From Synergistales bacterium (lineage in GTDB: Bacteria; Synergistota; Synergistia; Synergistales; Synergistaceae): 49,833 bases of DNA. The position numbers and the translations under genes are program-made. Below are positions 32,419 through 41,276 of this stretch, one piece after another. Below the pieces are notes generated by a model, which saw only the letters and a program-made list of their open reading frames with translations, was not told where the DNA came from and did not search any database. The DNA lies in assembly GCA_026002695.1 (NCBI GenBank), contig BOCB01000005.1, positions 1 to 49,833 on the forward strand, written 5' to 3'. Within the stretch, counting starts at the first letter, position 1. Each line of letters opens with the position of its first letter.

Positions 32419-33687
32419 TTAAACAGCCCCTTCCTCTATGAAGTGTTCGTGAAGCGCTCGAACCGCGTCCTCGGCGCGCTCGGACGATACGACGCACGTT
32501 ACCGCAAGCGCTGTGGAGGCTATCATGTCGATGTTTATCCCCTCTTTGGCGAGCGTCGTGAACATGCGCGACGGAATGCCGGGGTGGTTGGCTATACCGG
32601 CTCCCACTATGGACACGCGCGCTATCTCCGTGTTGAACGACACGCCCTGAGCGCCGACCTCGCCGCTGAAATCGCGGCAGACGTCTATTGTGCCGTCCAA
32701 AAATTCCTTTTTGACGAGGAAGCCTATGTCGTTCAGCCCCCCGCGCATGTTATTCTGTATTATCATCTCTGCGCCTATGCCGTTTTCGGCGAGGCGGGAG
32801 AAAAACCTCGCGGCCACGCCCGGCACGTCGGGAACGCCCATCATGACGACCTTGGCTACCTTGACGTCGCTCACGACGCCCTTTATCGCCATTCCCTCGC
32901 TAACAGGATTGCTCTTCACTATCCACGTTCCCTCCTCATCGACGAAGCTCGACGCGACGTAAAGCGGCACCTCGTACCGCGCGGCCACCTCGACGCTGCG
33001 GGCTTGCAGCATTTTAGCGCCGAGGGCGGAGAGCTCCATGCACTCCTTGTATGTGAAGTAGTCCAATTTTTTCGGTTTCTTCACGACCCTCGGATCGGCA
33101 GTCATCACGCCGGCGACGTCCTTCAATATATGGCACTCGCCGCCTATCGCGGCCGCGAGAGCCACGGCCGACAAATCGGAGCCGCCGCGCCCAAGCGTTA
33201 TCACGTCGCCCTCGTCCGTTACGGCCTGAAATCCGGCCACCACCGCTACTTTGCCGCTCTCTAACGCCGATATGACCGCCGCGGGATTGACCCTGTATAT
33301 GCGCCCCTCCGTCGGGAAGCCCTGCGCGTAAAAGCCGGCCTGCGAAGCCGTGAAGGACTGCGCGGCTATGCCGTCGTTTTTCAGAGTCAGCGCGAGCAGC
33401 GCGATGCTCTGCTGTTCCCCCGTGGCGAGGAGCTGATCTATCTCGCGCCCGTCAAAGTCCTCCGACACGTTCTGCGCCAGCGCGAGCAAATTGTTGGTCG
33501 TATTGCCCATCGCGGAAACTATGACGGCGATCATGTAGCCCCGTTTGATATATCCTTGTATTATGAGGGCGACTTCCTTCATTCTCTCCGCGTCAGCGAC
33601 GGAGCTGCCGCCGAATTTGAGTACGGCAACCTTGTCGCGGGGCTCGTTGTTTTCGTTCAGTTCACTTGGATCGCTCAAGGTGCTCAC
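32419..33687 (-). CDS. lysC: Aspartate kinase
   Basis: First step of the aspartate pathway. Kinase motif VLKFGGSSVADAERM, ATP/aspartate loops VITLGRGGSDLSAVALAA, and two C-terminal ACT domains (AKVVMMGVPDVPGVAARFF, ARVSIVGAGIANHPGIPSRMF) for feedback by lysine or threonine. The start was set to GTG 33687, overlapping the thrB stop in a GTGA arrangement; TTG 33678 is an alternative. The open frame continues upstream inside thrB but is not needed. Confidence 0.93.
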   Translation of the reverse strand: MSTLSDPSELNENNEPRDKVAVLKFGGSSVADAERMKEVALIIQGYIKRGYMIAVIVSAMGNTTNNLLALAQNVSEDFDGREIDQLLATGEQQSIALLALTLKNDGIAAQSFTASQAGFYAQGFPTEGRIYRVNPAAVISALESGKVAVVAGFQAVTDEGDVITLGRGGSDLSAVALAAAIGGECHILKDVAGVMTADPRVVKKPKKLDYFTYKECMELSALGAKMLQARSVEVAARYEVPLYVASSFVDEEGTWIVKSNPVSEGMAIKGVVSDVKVAKVVMMGVPDVPGVAARFFSRLAENGIGAEMIIQNNMRGGLNDIGFLVKKEFLDGTIDVCRDFSGEVGAQGVSFNTEIARVSIVGAGIANHPGIPSRMFTTLAKEGINIDMIASTALAVTCVVSSERAEDAVRALHEHFIEEGAV

Positions 33688-34631
33688 CCGCTTTTTTTCA
33701 AGAATTGCCCGGGGTAAGTAACCTTCGCCCCGTCGGCGTTGCCCTGAAGTACGAAGAAGAGCGACTCGACGCCGTACTCCGTGAACGTGCGGCACATGGT
33801 CTCCGCGACTTTGCGCGGGCGTCCCTTTACGAGAGCCAGCACGCTCGGCCCCGAGCCGCTTATAGCCGCTCCGAGGCAGCCCGGTATGTCCCTGACCCTG
33901 TCCATTATAACGTCTCCGCCCGGGAAGAGCTTTGCCCTGTACTGCTGATGAATCCTGTCGTCCATTCCCCACGAGAGCAGTTCCCAGCGGCCTGTCGCCC
34001 ATGCCGCGGCCATCAGGGCGGAGCGTCCGAGGTTGAACACCGCGTCCTTGAAGTCCACCGTATCCGGCAGCGCCTCACGCGCCATGCTCGTGCGCACCTC
34101 CACGTTCGGAACAGCCACAACCACGTACATATCGGGGGGCAGCGAAGGGAGGCGGACGTAGCGCAGGCTTTCGCCGTCTAAGCAAGAGACCGTCATGCCG
34201 CCGAGGTAGCAGGGAGCGACGTTGTCGGGGTGCTTCTCTATCCTCGTTATCACGCGCAGCATTTCGTCGTCCGACGCGTTCACTCTGTTCAAGCCGTTCG
34301 CTATGAGCACTCCGGCGACAGCCGCGCTCGCGGAGCTGCCCAACCCCCGGCACAGCGGGATTACGTTATTGGAGAGCAGCTCGAAGCCGGCTCCCTTGAT
34401 GTTCCATGTATCGCACGCCTCGATATAGCTCCTTATCACCATGTTGTCCTTTGCGTCGGTGAGCTCGCGCGCGCCCTCGCCGATGACGGCGGCGCGGAAC
34501 TCGCCCTCGGGGAGTATTTCCGTTACGGTGAATATGTTGTAGAGGGAGAGAGCCATGCCGAGCGTATCGAAGCCCGCGCCGAGGTTCGCGCTCGTGGCCG
34601 GCGTCCTCACCTGAAGTATAGCGTCGGCCAT
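33684..34631 (-). CDS. thrB: Homoserine kinase
   Basis: GHMP kinase of 315 residues: PATSANLGAGFDTLGMAL at the N-terminus, the ATP loop PLCRGLGSSASAAVAG, and GAAISGSGPSVLAL near the C-terminus. It phosphorylates homoserine for ThrC. Its ATG overlaps the thrC stop by one base, indicating coupled translation. No homoserine dehydrogenase gene is in the window. Confidence 0.95.
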   Translation of the reverse strand: MADAILQVRTPATSANLGAGFDTLGMALSLYNIFTVTEILPEGEFRAAVIGEGARELTDAKDNMVIRSYIEACDTWNIKGAGFELLSNNVIPLCRGLGSSASAAVAGVLIANGLNRVNASDDEMLRVITRIEKHPDNVAPCYLGGMTVSCLDGESLRYVRLPSLPPDMYVVVAVPNVEVRTSMAREALPDTVDFKDAVFNLGRSALMAAAWATGRWELLSWGMDDRIHQQYRAKLFPGGDVIMDRVRDIPGCLGAAISGSGPSVLALVKGRPRKVAETMCRTFTEYGVESLFFVLQGNADGAKVTYPGQFLKKSG

Positions 34632-35665
34632 CAGGAGAAAGCCTCTATAAGTTCAGCGTATGACGCGACGTTGATCGGACGCCCGACCTGGGACATCGCG
34701 GTGTCCGGGTCCTTGAGGCCGTTGCCCGTAAGTATCATCGCGACGGAAGCGCCCTTTGGAAGTTTGTCGGCCTTGCGCAGTTTAATCAGCCCGGCGAGCG
34801 GAGCGCAGGACGCGGGTTCGGCGAACACGCCGCCGTCCTTCGCGAGAATCCTCTGCGCGGCGAGTATCTCCTCGTCCGTCACGGAGTTGAACTCGCCGTT
34901 CGATTCGCGCACCGCCGCGCGGGCGAACTCCGCGCTCACGGGATTGCCTATCCGTATCGCGGTGGCTATGGTCTCGGGATGCGGACAGGGCTGATTCGTT
35001 ACGAGCGGAGCCGCGCCCTCGGCCTGGAAGCCCAGCATCCGGGGCAGCGCCGTGATTTTCCCGAAATCCTTGTAATCCTTATAGCCGTGCCAGTACGCGC
35101 TGATGTTCCCGGCGTTGCCCACGGGTATCGCGTGGAGGTCGGGGGCCCCCCCGAGCGTGTCGCATATTTCCCACGCGCCGCTCTTCTGCGCTGTCAGGCG
35201 GTATGGATTCACCGAGTTGACCATCGCGAAGCCCTTGTCGGCGGCGGCCTTGCGCGCCATATCGAGGGCTTCGTCAAAATTGCCGTCTATGGATATTACC
35301 TTCGCCCCGTATATCAGGGCCTGTGCCAACTTACCGAGAGCCACCTTGCCGGAGGGCAGGAGCACGTAGCAGGGAATGCCGACATGAGCCGCGTAGGCGG
35401 CGGCCGACGCCGATGTGTTGCCTGTTGACGCGCAGACGATCGCCTTCGCTCCGTCCTCGAGCGCCTTCGCCACGGCGAGCACCATGCCGCGATCCTTGAA
35501 CGAGCCCGACGGGTTGCACCCCTCTAATTTCGCGAAGAGCTCGACGCCGAGGGAAGCCCCTATTTTCTCCAGACGGACGAGCGGAGTGCTGCCCTCCTCC
35601 AAATTCACGTCCGGTGTCTTGCCGGTTATCGGAAGATAAGCGCCGTAACGCCTCAAAACGCCCAA
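34631..35665 (-). CDS. thrC: Threonine synthase
   Basis: PLP enzyme that converts phosphohomoserine to threonine. The PLP lysine is in NPSGSFKDRGM; CASTGNTSASAAAYAA and the glycine loop PVGNAGNISAYWHGY bind phosphate. It starts at TTG 35665, well supported by GGAGGAG. First gene of the threonine operon; a promoter lies 39-69 bp upstream. Length 344 fits the short bacterial type. Confidence 0.94.
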   Translation of the reverse strand: MGVLRRYGAYLPITGKTPDVNLEEGSTPLVRLEKIGASLGVELFAKLEGCNPSGSFKDRGMVLAVAKALEDGAKAIVCASTGNTSASAAAYAAHVGIPCYVLLPSGKVALGKLAQALIYGAKVISIDGNFDEALDMARKAAADKGFAMVNSVNPYRLTAQKSGAWEICDTLGGAPDLHAIPVGNAGNISAYWHGYKDYKDFGKITALPRMLGFQAEGAAPLVTNQPCPHPETIATAIRIGNPVSAEFARAAVRESNGEFNSVTDEEILAAQRILAKDGGVFAEPASCAPLAGLIKLRKADKLPKGASVAMILTGNGLKDPDTAMSQVGRPINVASYAELIEAFS

Positions 35666-35703
35666 TACAAACTCCTCCTTAAAATACTTAGCAGATCGCT
35701 CAT

Positions 35704-35734
35704 ATTATAACAACAAAACAATATAATATCACAA
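35704..35734 (-). promoter_or_regulatory. Probable promoter of the thr operon
   Basis: Minus strand TTGTGA (35729-35734) and TATAAT (35704-35709), spacer 19 bp, which is long; the -10 is perfect. No attenuator-like leader peptide is seen in the short 5' UTR. Confidence 0.4.
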
Positions 35735-35740
35735 CGGCTT

Positions 35741-35770
35741 AAAAACTCCGCCGCCCATGCCGTAGTTTTT
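35741..35770 (-). terminator. Hairpin between metI and thrC, probable terminator
   Basis: AAAAACT (35741-35747) pairs with AGTTTTT (35764-35770) around a G+C-rich loop that can pair further. In the minus direction it ends in GTTTTT, about 70 bp past the metI stop, separating the sulfur operon from the thr operon. Confidence 0.5.
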
Positions 35771-35836
35771 ATAGTTAAGGAGAGGGTATTTCGCCGAACG
35801 CGGATAATGAGCCGGTTTTCGCGGCCGCTCTGTTTA

Positions 35837-36499
35837 CTATCCGTTCCTGTCGTGCCTTGCCGCGGCCGACCACTTGTCGCCCAGGAACTGGAAGAGCTGA
35901 ACCATCAGGACGAGCATCACAACCGTAATGAGCATTATAGCCGGCATGAAGCGCTGATAGCCGTAGCGTATGGCTATGTCGCCGAGGCCGCCGCCCCCTA
36001 TCGCGCCGGCCATGGCCGAGTAGCCTATCAAGTTTATCACGGTCAGGGTGGCTCCGGCTATCATCGCCGGCAGCGCCTCCGGGAGCATGACCTTGACGAT
36101 TATCTCAAAAGGCGTCGCGCCCATCGACTGAGCGGCCTCGATTATTCCTCCGTCTATCTCGCGCAGCGCGGACTCCGCAACCCTCCCGACGAACGGGATC
36201 GCCGACACGGCCAACGGCACGACAGCCGCGTTCGTGCCTATCGAGGTGCCGACTATCAGCCTTGTGAAGGGTATGATCGCGACCATCAGTATGATGAACG
36301 GGACGGAGCGCCCTATGTTTACTAAAAGGGAGAGTGTGCCGTACAGTGGCCTGTTGGGCAGTACCGAGGCCGGGGCGCTTATCGAGAGAATCACGCCGAG
36401 CGGCAGACCGATGAGAAACGCTATCGCCGACGAAGCCCCCACCATATAGAAGGTTTCGAGGAGTCCGTCAGCCAGTAATTCTAAAAGATCTTGAGACAT
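35837..36499 (-). CDS. metI: Methionine ABC transporter permease
   Basis: Inner-membrane permease of 220 residues with five helices and the EAA loop EAAQSMGATPFEIIVKVMLPEALP typical of MetI. It overlaps metN by 32 bp. The substrate-binding lipoprotein MetQ is not encoded nearby and must be elsewhere. Confidence 0.9.
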   Translation of the reverse strand: MSQDLLELLADGLLETFYMVGASSAIAFLIGLPLGVILSISAPASVLPNRPLYGTLSLLVNIGRSVPFIILMVAIIPFTRLIVGTSIGTNAAVVPLAVSAIPFVGRVAESALREIDGGIIEAAQSMGATPFEIIVKVMLPEALPAMIAGATLTVINLIGYSAMAGAIGGGGLGDIAIRYGYQRFMPAIMLITVVMLVLMVQLFQFLGDKWSAAARHDRNG

Positions 36500-37538
36500 A
36501 ACCTATAACCTCCACCTTGAGGCGCATATTGAGGAGCGATTCAAGCGCCTCATCCCTGCCGTCGCCCGATATTTGTATTATCGTAGTGCCGTAGGGCATA
36601 TTCCTTATGTGGTCGATATGAGCGACGAGGATGTTCACCGATACGTCGAAGGCGCGTATGAGGCGCTCCATCGCGGGTTCTGCCGCTATATCGCCGAAGA
36701 AGGAGAGCTGAAGCAGCACGTCGGCGGATTCGCTCGACCGCTCCTGCGTGAAGTTCAAATTGGCGAATGAATCGGGCAGCTCCGTGTTCATGACGCTTGC
36801 GACGAGCTCCTTCGTAATACTCTTCTGAGGGTTCGTGAACACGTTCATCACGGCGCCCTCCTCGACTATCTCTCCGGCCTCTATCACAGCCACCGAGTCG
36901 CATATTTCCTTTATGACGTTCATCTCGTGGGTTATCAGGATTATCGTGAGGCCGAGCTTTTTGTTTATATCCCTGAGGAGCGCGAGGACGGATTTCGTCG
37001 TCTGCGGGTCGAGGGCGCTCGTCGCCTCGTCGGACAGCAAAACGTCCGGGCTGTTGGCGAGCGCCCTCGCTATCCCGACCCTCTGCTTCTGTCCGCCCGA
37101 CAGCTGCGACGGATAGTGGTCGAGCTTGTCGTCTATGCCGACTAACGCCGCTATCTCGCGTACGCGAGCATCTATGTCCTTCTTGCTCCGCTTGTTCAAT
37201 TCCAGGGGAAAGGCGATATTGCGGTAAGCCGTCCTGTTCGACAGCAGGTTGAACGACTGAAATATCATGCCTATCTTGCGCCGCGCGGCGCGAAGGGCTT
37301 GTCCGTCGAGCAGCGTCATATCCGTGTCGTCGATGAACACCCTGCCGGAAGTGGGGCGTTCCAGCAAATTCACGCACCTTATGAGCGTGCTCTTTCCCGC
37401 CCCGCTTCTGCCTATAACGCCGTATATCGACCCATCCTCGACGGAGAGGGAGACGTCCTTGAGCGCGTAAAAATCGCCCTCGTCTCCCCCCCGCTCTTTT
37501 ACCTTATATATCTTGCTGACGTTCTCGATACGTATCAT
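36468..37538 (-). CDS. metN: Methionine ABC transporter ATP-binding protein
   Basis: ATPase with Walker A GRSGAGKST, signature LSGGQKQRV, Walker B VLLSDEATSALD and H-loop THEMNV. The C-terminal ~80 residues (VLLQLSFFGDIAAEPAMERLI onward) form a NIL domain, which in MetN senses intracellular methionine and blocks transport. The ATG has only a poor ribosome site; the gene lies 24 bp behind the MOSC gene. Confidence 0.92.
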   Translation of the reverse strand: MIRIENVSKIYKVKERGGDEGDFYALKDVSLSVEDGSIYGVIGRSGAGKSTLIRCVNLLERPTSGRVFIDDTDMTLLDGQALRAARRKIGMIFQSFNLLSNRTAYRNIAFPLELNKRSKKDIDARVREIAALVGIDDKLDHYPSQLSGGQKQRVGIARALANSPDVLLSDEATSALDPQTTKSVLALLRDINKKLGLTIILITHEMNVIKEICDSVAVIEAGEIVEEGAVMNVFTNPQKSITKELVASVMNTELPDSFANLNFTQERSSESADVLLQLSFFGDIAAEPAMERLIRAFDVSVNILVAHIDHIRNMPYGTTIIQISGDGRDEALESLLNMRLKVEVIGYVSRSFRITG

Positions 37539-37562
37539 TATGAGCGGTAAGCGCGCGGAGCG

Positions 37563-38012
37563 TCAGCTCGCCGCGCTTGCGGCGTAGCCTATGGCATCGC
37601 CCGTCTTCACGGCGCCGCCCTTTATGACACGGCAGAATATTCCCTTTTGCGGCATTATGCACTCGCCGGCCTGATAAAATATCTCGCACTTCGCGTGACA
37701 CTCCTTGCCTATCTGACTGACCTCCAGCGCGCACTCCCCCGCCGCGAGCCTGTCGCCTATCACGAGCCCTGAAAGGTCGAAGCCCTCGGTCGTGAGGTTT
37801 TCGGCGAAGCTACCAGGCCTCAGATTCGGCAGTTTTGCCCGCATTGCGTCTATATCCTCGGACGCTATCAGGCTCACCTGCCTGTGCGCGAAGCCGCCGT
37901 GGGCGTCTCCCTCCAATCCGTACTCCTCAATGAGGACGCCCGCGCCGACGTCGGCCTTAGCCGTGCCTTTTTTATCGGACTTGCATACAGCTATGATCCT
38001 GCCGCCGCTCAT
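37563..38012 (-). CDS. MOSC domain protein
   Basis: 149 residues, stand-alone MOSC (molybdenum cofactor sulfurase C-terminal) domain: GLEGDAHGGFAHRQVSLI, PGSFAENLTTEGFDL and a Cys-containing part GKECHAKCEIF. Bacterial MOSC proteins are thought to deliver sulfur to metal cofactors. It starts 3 bp after iscU, in a NifS-IscU operon, which fits use of sulfur from the desulfurase. Confidence 0.85.
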   Translation of the reverse strand: MSGGRIIAVCKSDKKGTAKADVGAGVLIEEYGLEGDAHGGFAHRQVSLIASEDIDAMRAKLPNLRPGSFAENLTTEGFDLSGLVIGDRLAAGECALEVSQIGKECHAKCEIFYQAGECIMPQKGIFCRVIKGGAVKTGDAIGYAASAAS

Positions 38013-38015
38013 GCC

Positions 38016-38474
38016 CTAATCAGACACCCGCGAGTTCTCCGGGACATAAGAGTCCTCTTCGTCGTCCGGGACGCACGCGTTGCAGTACTCGGCGCAAGAC
38101 GCTCCGCTCTTGCGGTTCTTGTAGTCCGCTATCGCGGCGTGAAGGGCCTCCTCGGCAAGCAGCGAGCAGTGCAGCTTCTGAGGCGGCAGTCCGCCCAGCT
38201 CGTTCGCCACGTCCTTGTTGGTGAGCTTCATAGCCTCGTCCACGGTCAGCCCCTTCACCAATTCCGTCGCCATAGAGCTCGTCGCTATCGCGGCGGCGCA
38301 GCCGAAGGTCTCGAACTTAACGTCGCGTATCACGTCGTTCCCGTCAATGTCGAGGTAAACCTTCATCACGTCGCCGCACTTGGGGTTGCCCACTTCCCCG
38401 ACGCCGTTAGCGCCGTCTATAGATCCCACATTGCGCGGGTTCATGAAGTAATCCACTACTTTATCGTTATACAT
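38016..38474 (-). CDS. iscU: Iron-sulfur scaffold protein, IscU/NifU N-terminal type
   Basis: Scaffold for Fe-S cluster assembly. The three cluster cysteines lie in GNPKCGDVM, ETFGCAAAIA and KLHCSLLAEEAL. A C-terminal extension adds two or three further cysteines (SCAEYCNACVPDDEEDS), common in clostridial and Synergistota-type IscU. GGAGG precedes the ATG. Partner of the upstream nifS. Confidence 0.93.
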   Translation of the reverse strand: MYNDKVVDYFMNPRNVGSIDGANGVGEVGNPKCGDVMKVYLDIDGNDVIRDVKFETFGCAAAIATSSMATELVKGLTVDEAMKLTNKDVANELGGLPPQKLHCSLLAEEALHAAIADYKNRKSGASCAEYCNACVPDDEEDSYVPENSRVSD

Positions 38475-38495
38475 CGCAAGTTATCCTCCGTGTAG

Positions 38496-38513
38496 GGGCG
38501 GCCGTTGCCGCCC
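38496..38513. repeat. REP-like palindrome between nifS and iscU
   Basis: GGGCGGC-cgtt-GCCGCCC, followed by GTTTCCC, the same right-hand sequence as the element at 41065. It stands in the operon spacer; a second hairpin (AAACCG/CGGTTT) follows. Confidence 0.55.
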
Positions 38514-38540
38514 GTTTCCCAAACCGTTCGGTTTTTATGG

Positions 38541-39707
38541 TTATCCTTTATATGGCGACATTTTGCGCAGCGTCTCGACTATCGGCGGGAACTTGCCGAG
38601 TACGTAGTCTATGTCGTCCTCTGACGTCTCCCTGCCGAGAGAAAGACGCACCGACCCGTGCGACGTCGCGTGGTCAAGCCCCATCGCGAGCAGTACGTGG
38701 CTCGGATCCAGGCTCCCCGACGTACAGGCGCTGCCGCTGGAGACGCCGACGCCGACGAAGTCGAGCCTGAGAACCATGCCCTCGCCCTCTATGCGCCTTA
38801 CGCAGACGCTCGCGAGGAACGGCAGGCGCTCCGTCCTGTGTCCGGTTACGAAAGAATCCGGGATGCGCTCAACGATGCCGTCCAAGAGCTTCTCGCGCAG
38901 CTTCGTCAGGCGCTCAGCCTCTCCCGCCGCGAAGAGCTTCTCCGCCAGGCGGGCGGCCGCGCCGAAACCGACGATGCCTGGCACGTTCTCAGTGCCGGAC
39001 GCGAGCCCGAATTCCTGTCCGCCTCCGTGAAGGACCGGCGTCAGCTTCACGCCCTTGCGCAGATACAGCGCGCCTATACCCTTGGGGCCGTACATCTTGT
39101 GCGCCGACATCGTGAGCATGTCTACGGGCAGCTCCCTGACGTCGAGCGGTATGTGCCCGGCGGCCTGAACCGCGTCCGTGTGGAAGAGAATCCCTTTGGT
39201 TTTGCATATCCCGCCGAGCTTTGCTATCGGGTTTATCGTCCCGACCTCGTTGTTGGCGTACATTACGCTTGCCAAAATTGTATCCGGCCTGATCGCGCCT
39301 TCGAGCGCCTCCGGGCTCACCGCGCCGTACTCGTCTACCGGCAGAATCGTAACGTCGAAGCCGTTCTTCCCTAACCACTGGACGGTGCGAAGTACGGCGT
39401 GGTGCTCGACCGCCGACGTGATGACGTGCTTCTTCCCGCCGCGCGCGCTCCATGCCGCGCCCTTTACGGCGAGGTTATCCGCCGCGCTGCCGCTCCCCGT
39501 GAATATTATGTCTCCCGCCGACGCCCCGATGAGCGACGCGACGCTCTCCCTTGCCTCGTCAACCGCCTTGCGCGACTCGCGCCCCCACGAATGAAGGCTG
39601 TTCGGGTTCCCCATAGCCTCGTGGAAATAAGGGAGCATGGCGTCACGAACTTCAACCGCCGTTGCCGTGGTCGCCGAGTTGTCCAAATAAATCCTACGCT
39701 TATCCAA
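38541..39707 (-). CDS. nifS: Cysteine desulfurase, NifS/IscS type
   Basis: PLP enzyme that takes sulfur from cysteine. The PLP lysine is in TMSAHKMYGPKGIGALYLR; the catalytic Cys loop is SSGSACTSGSLDPSHVL, characteristic of the group that serves Fe-S assembly. N-terminal YLDNSATT and AVEHHAVL are conserved. It starts at TTG 39707 after GAGGTGAG. First gene of the nifS-iscU-MOSC-metNI order. Confidence 0.94.
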   Translation of the reverse strand: MDKRRIYLDNSATTATAVEVRDAMLPYFHEAMGNPNSLHSWGRESRKAVDEARESVASLIGASAGDIIFTGSGSAADNLAVKGAAWSARGGKKHVITSAVEHHAVLRTVQWLGKNGFDVTILPVDEYGAVSPEALEGAIRPDTILASVMYANNEVGTINPIAKLGGICKTKGILFHTDAVQAAGHIPLDVRELPVDMLTMSAHKMYGPKGIGALYLRKGVKLTPVLHGGGQEFGLASGTENVPGIVGFGAAARLAEKLFAAGEAERLTKLREKLLDGIVERIPDSFVTGHRTERLPFLASVCVRRIEGEGMVLRLDFVGVGVSSGSACTSGSLDPSHVLLAMGLDHATSHGSVRLSLGRETSEDDIDYVLGKFPPIVETLRKMSPYKG

Positions 39708-39752
39708 AGTATCTCACCTCATTTACTGAATCTGTAATGTCGAATTACAACA

Positions 39753-39781
39753 AGTATATCAAGCAGCCTCTGATTTTTCAA
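39753..39781 (-). promoter_or_regulatory. Promoter of the nifS-iscU operon
   Basis: Minus strand TTGAAA (39776-39781), 17 bp, TATACT (39753-39758). No IscR-type gene is adjacent. Confidence 0.6.
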
Positions 39782-40085
39782 CTGCCCGTACACTTATTTT
39801 TATCGGAATTTAGATAGTTTGCCCCGGCCGCCTGTTCCGAACCTTAATGACGGCGCGCGTTACCGCAAAGTAAATGCTGATTTATTGTTAGAAGCCTAAA
39901 GGGTAACGATAAAAAACCTGACCGGCTCTACATCTCAAAAACGGCTAAATCCCATTTTGGCTGATTAATCAGCGCTTACTAAATTCTTCCCGCCGGCGCA
40001 ACCATAAAAATCCGTAAAACTACGCTTGTCCGATATAAACCGTATCGCCAAAAATATACGTTAAATTTATTCGGGGGTGATTTGT
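39782..40085. other. Intergenic region with dispersed repeat copy C
   Basis: No supported gene. 39881-39916 is the dispersed repeat in reverse orientation (AGCCTAAAGGGTAACGATAA). The rest is AT-rich between two divergent genes. A GGGGGTGA ribosome site for the next gene ends the region. Confidence 0.6.
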
Positions 40086-41039
40086 ATGCCGTTTTTTCGC
40101 GGCGGAGCGCGGGGTTTTACGCTCGCCGAGCTCCTGATCTCGTCGCTTTTCATATCTGTGGCGGCCGCCGGGGTTATGTCCTGCTCCCTCGCGCTCATCG
40201 AGGCGGTAAGTTACTCCGGCGACGCCGCGGCGGCGCAGGAGAGGGCGGAGCGCGTCTTTTCGATAGCGGATAATTTGCTCGCTCACTGCGGCTACGGCTT
40301 GCCGTCCGACGCCGATTTTCCGGAAGCCTTCAACCGCGTGAAGTCGTATGTGCCGTTTGCTTGGAGGGCGCGCGTTTCCGTCGCAAACACCGAGGCGGGC
40401 ACGTACCTGGCGAAAAAGAACGGAACGCTGCGCGTATTGTATGCCGTCCCGTCGGGAATCCGCGCCGCTCGCAGCGCAGCCGTGTCCGCCGACACCGCTG
40501 AAATACATTTGAGCGGATCGCCGCCGATGTTGGAGGCCTGCGGCAAAAACAACCCGCCCGTCGCCCTCAAATATTGGGCGCTCTTCGGCGCGGCGCGCCC
40601 CTCCCCTCGTCCTATGTGGCGCGTGCTCAGCGGCGACCTCCCCCGCGACACGAAGATATACCTCAAATGGTACAAGCCTGACGATTTCGAAGGCGAGCTC
40701 TCGATACGCGAGAACGACGAGCTCTATTACCTCCGCGCCGCGATGTGCGCGGCGTCTTACAGCGCGCTCACCGGCGAGCCCATGTTCTCCGCCGACCACT
40801 GCGACGGCAGCGGGCTCCAGCCAATGGAGGCCGGGGTCCTCGACGCGAGGTTCGAGCTGCAATCATCGGGGAAACTGCTTAAAGTAAGCCTGTTAGTTCG
40901 CGGCGACAGGCGGTACGGCGAGATAAAGACTAAGGGTACCCCAAAGGGCTGGCCTGAGGAGTACGCCTCCGATATTTCGGACGCGTACAGGCATTTCAGG
41001 CTGTTCGCGTTCAGCGAGCTGTTCGGGGTGATGAATTAG
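40086..41039 (+). CDS. Prepilin-like protein with N-methylation motif
   Basis: 317 residues. Short basic leader MPFFRGGARG followed by FTLAELLISSLFISVAAAGVM, a type IV prepilin/pseudopilin signature with the conserved Glu at +5 and a hydrophobic helix. The rest is a soluble domain with scattered Cys (AHCGYG, EACGKN, AMCAASY, DHCDGSG). The length is more like PilW or a minor pseudopilin than a major pilin. GGGGGTGA supports ATG 40086. No other pilus genes are next to it. Confidence 0.7.
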   Translation: MPFFRGGARGFTLAELLISSLFISVAAAGVMSCSLALIEAVSYSGDAAAAQERAERVFSIADNLLAHCGYGLPSDADFPEAFNRVKSYVPFAWRARVSVANTEAGTYLAKKNGTLRVLYAVPSGIRAARSAAVSADTAEIHLSGSPPMLEACGKNNPPVALKYWALFGAARPSPRPMWRVLSGDLPRDTKIYLKWYKPDDFEGELSIRENDELYYLRAAMCAASYSALTGEPMFSADHCDGSGLQPMEAGVLDARFELQSSGKLLKVSLLVRGDRRYGEIKTKGTPKGWPEEYASDISDAYRHFRLFAFSELFGVMN

Positions 41040-41064
41040 CCTTGCGCCCGATGGGTGAAAATTT

Positions 41065-41097
41065 GGGAAACGGGCGGCATCCGGCCGCCCGTTTCCC
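41065..41097. repeat. Perfect REP-like palindrome
   Basis: GGGAAACGGGCGGC (41065-41078) pairs perfectly with GCCGCCCGTTTCCC (41084-41097), loop of 5. Not followed by a T tract. Confidence 0.7.
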
Positions 41098-41217
41098 CGC
41101 GTTCGACCGTTCCGTTAACCCCGCCCGTTCCGTCACATTTGCCCGTTGCGGGCTTGCGCGGAAAATTTGAACCTGCGGTTTGAGGATACCCCGGGGGCTT
41201 TTTAATTTTCGGGCAAA

Positions 41218-41226
41218 TGCTATAAT
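41218..41226 (+). promoter_or_regulatory. Extended -10 promoter before the DUF362 gene
   Basis: TGC-TATAAT with a perfect -10 at 41221-41226 and no good -35. It stands 51 bp before the start codon. Confidence 0.45.
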
Positions 41227-41276
41227 CTCGGTAGGATGGCGTGTACTGATGTTTATCGAACGGGAGGGATTTTATA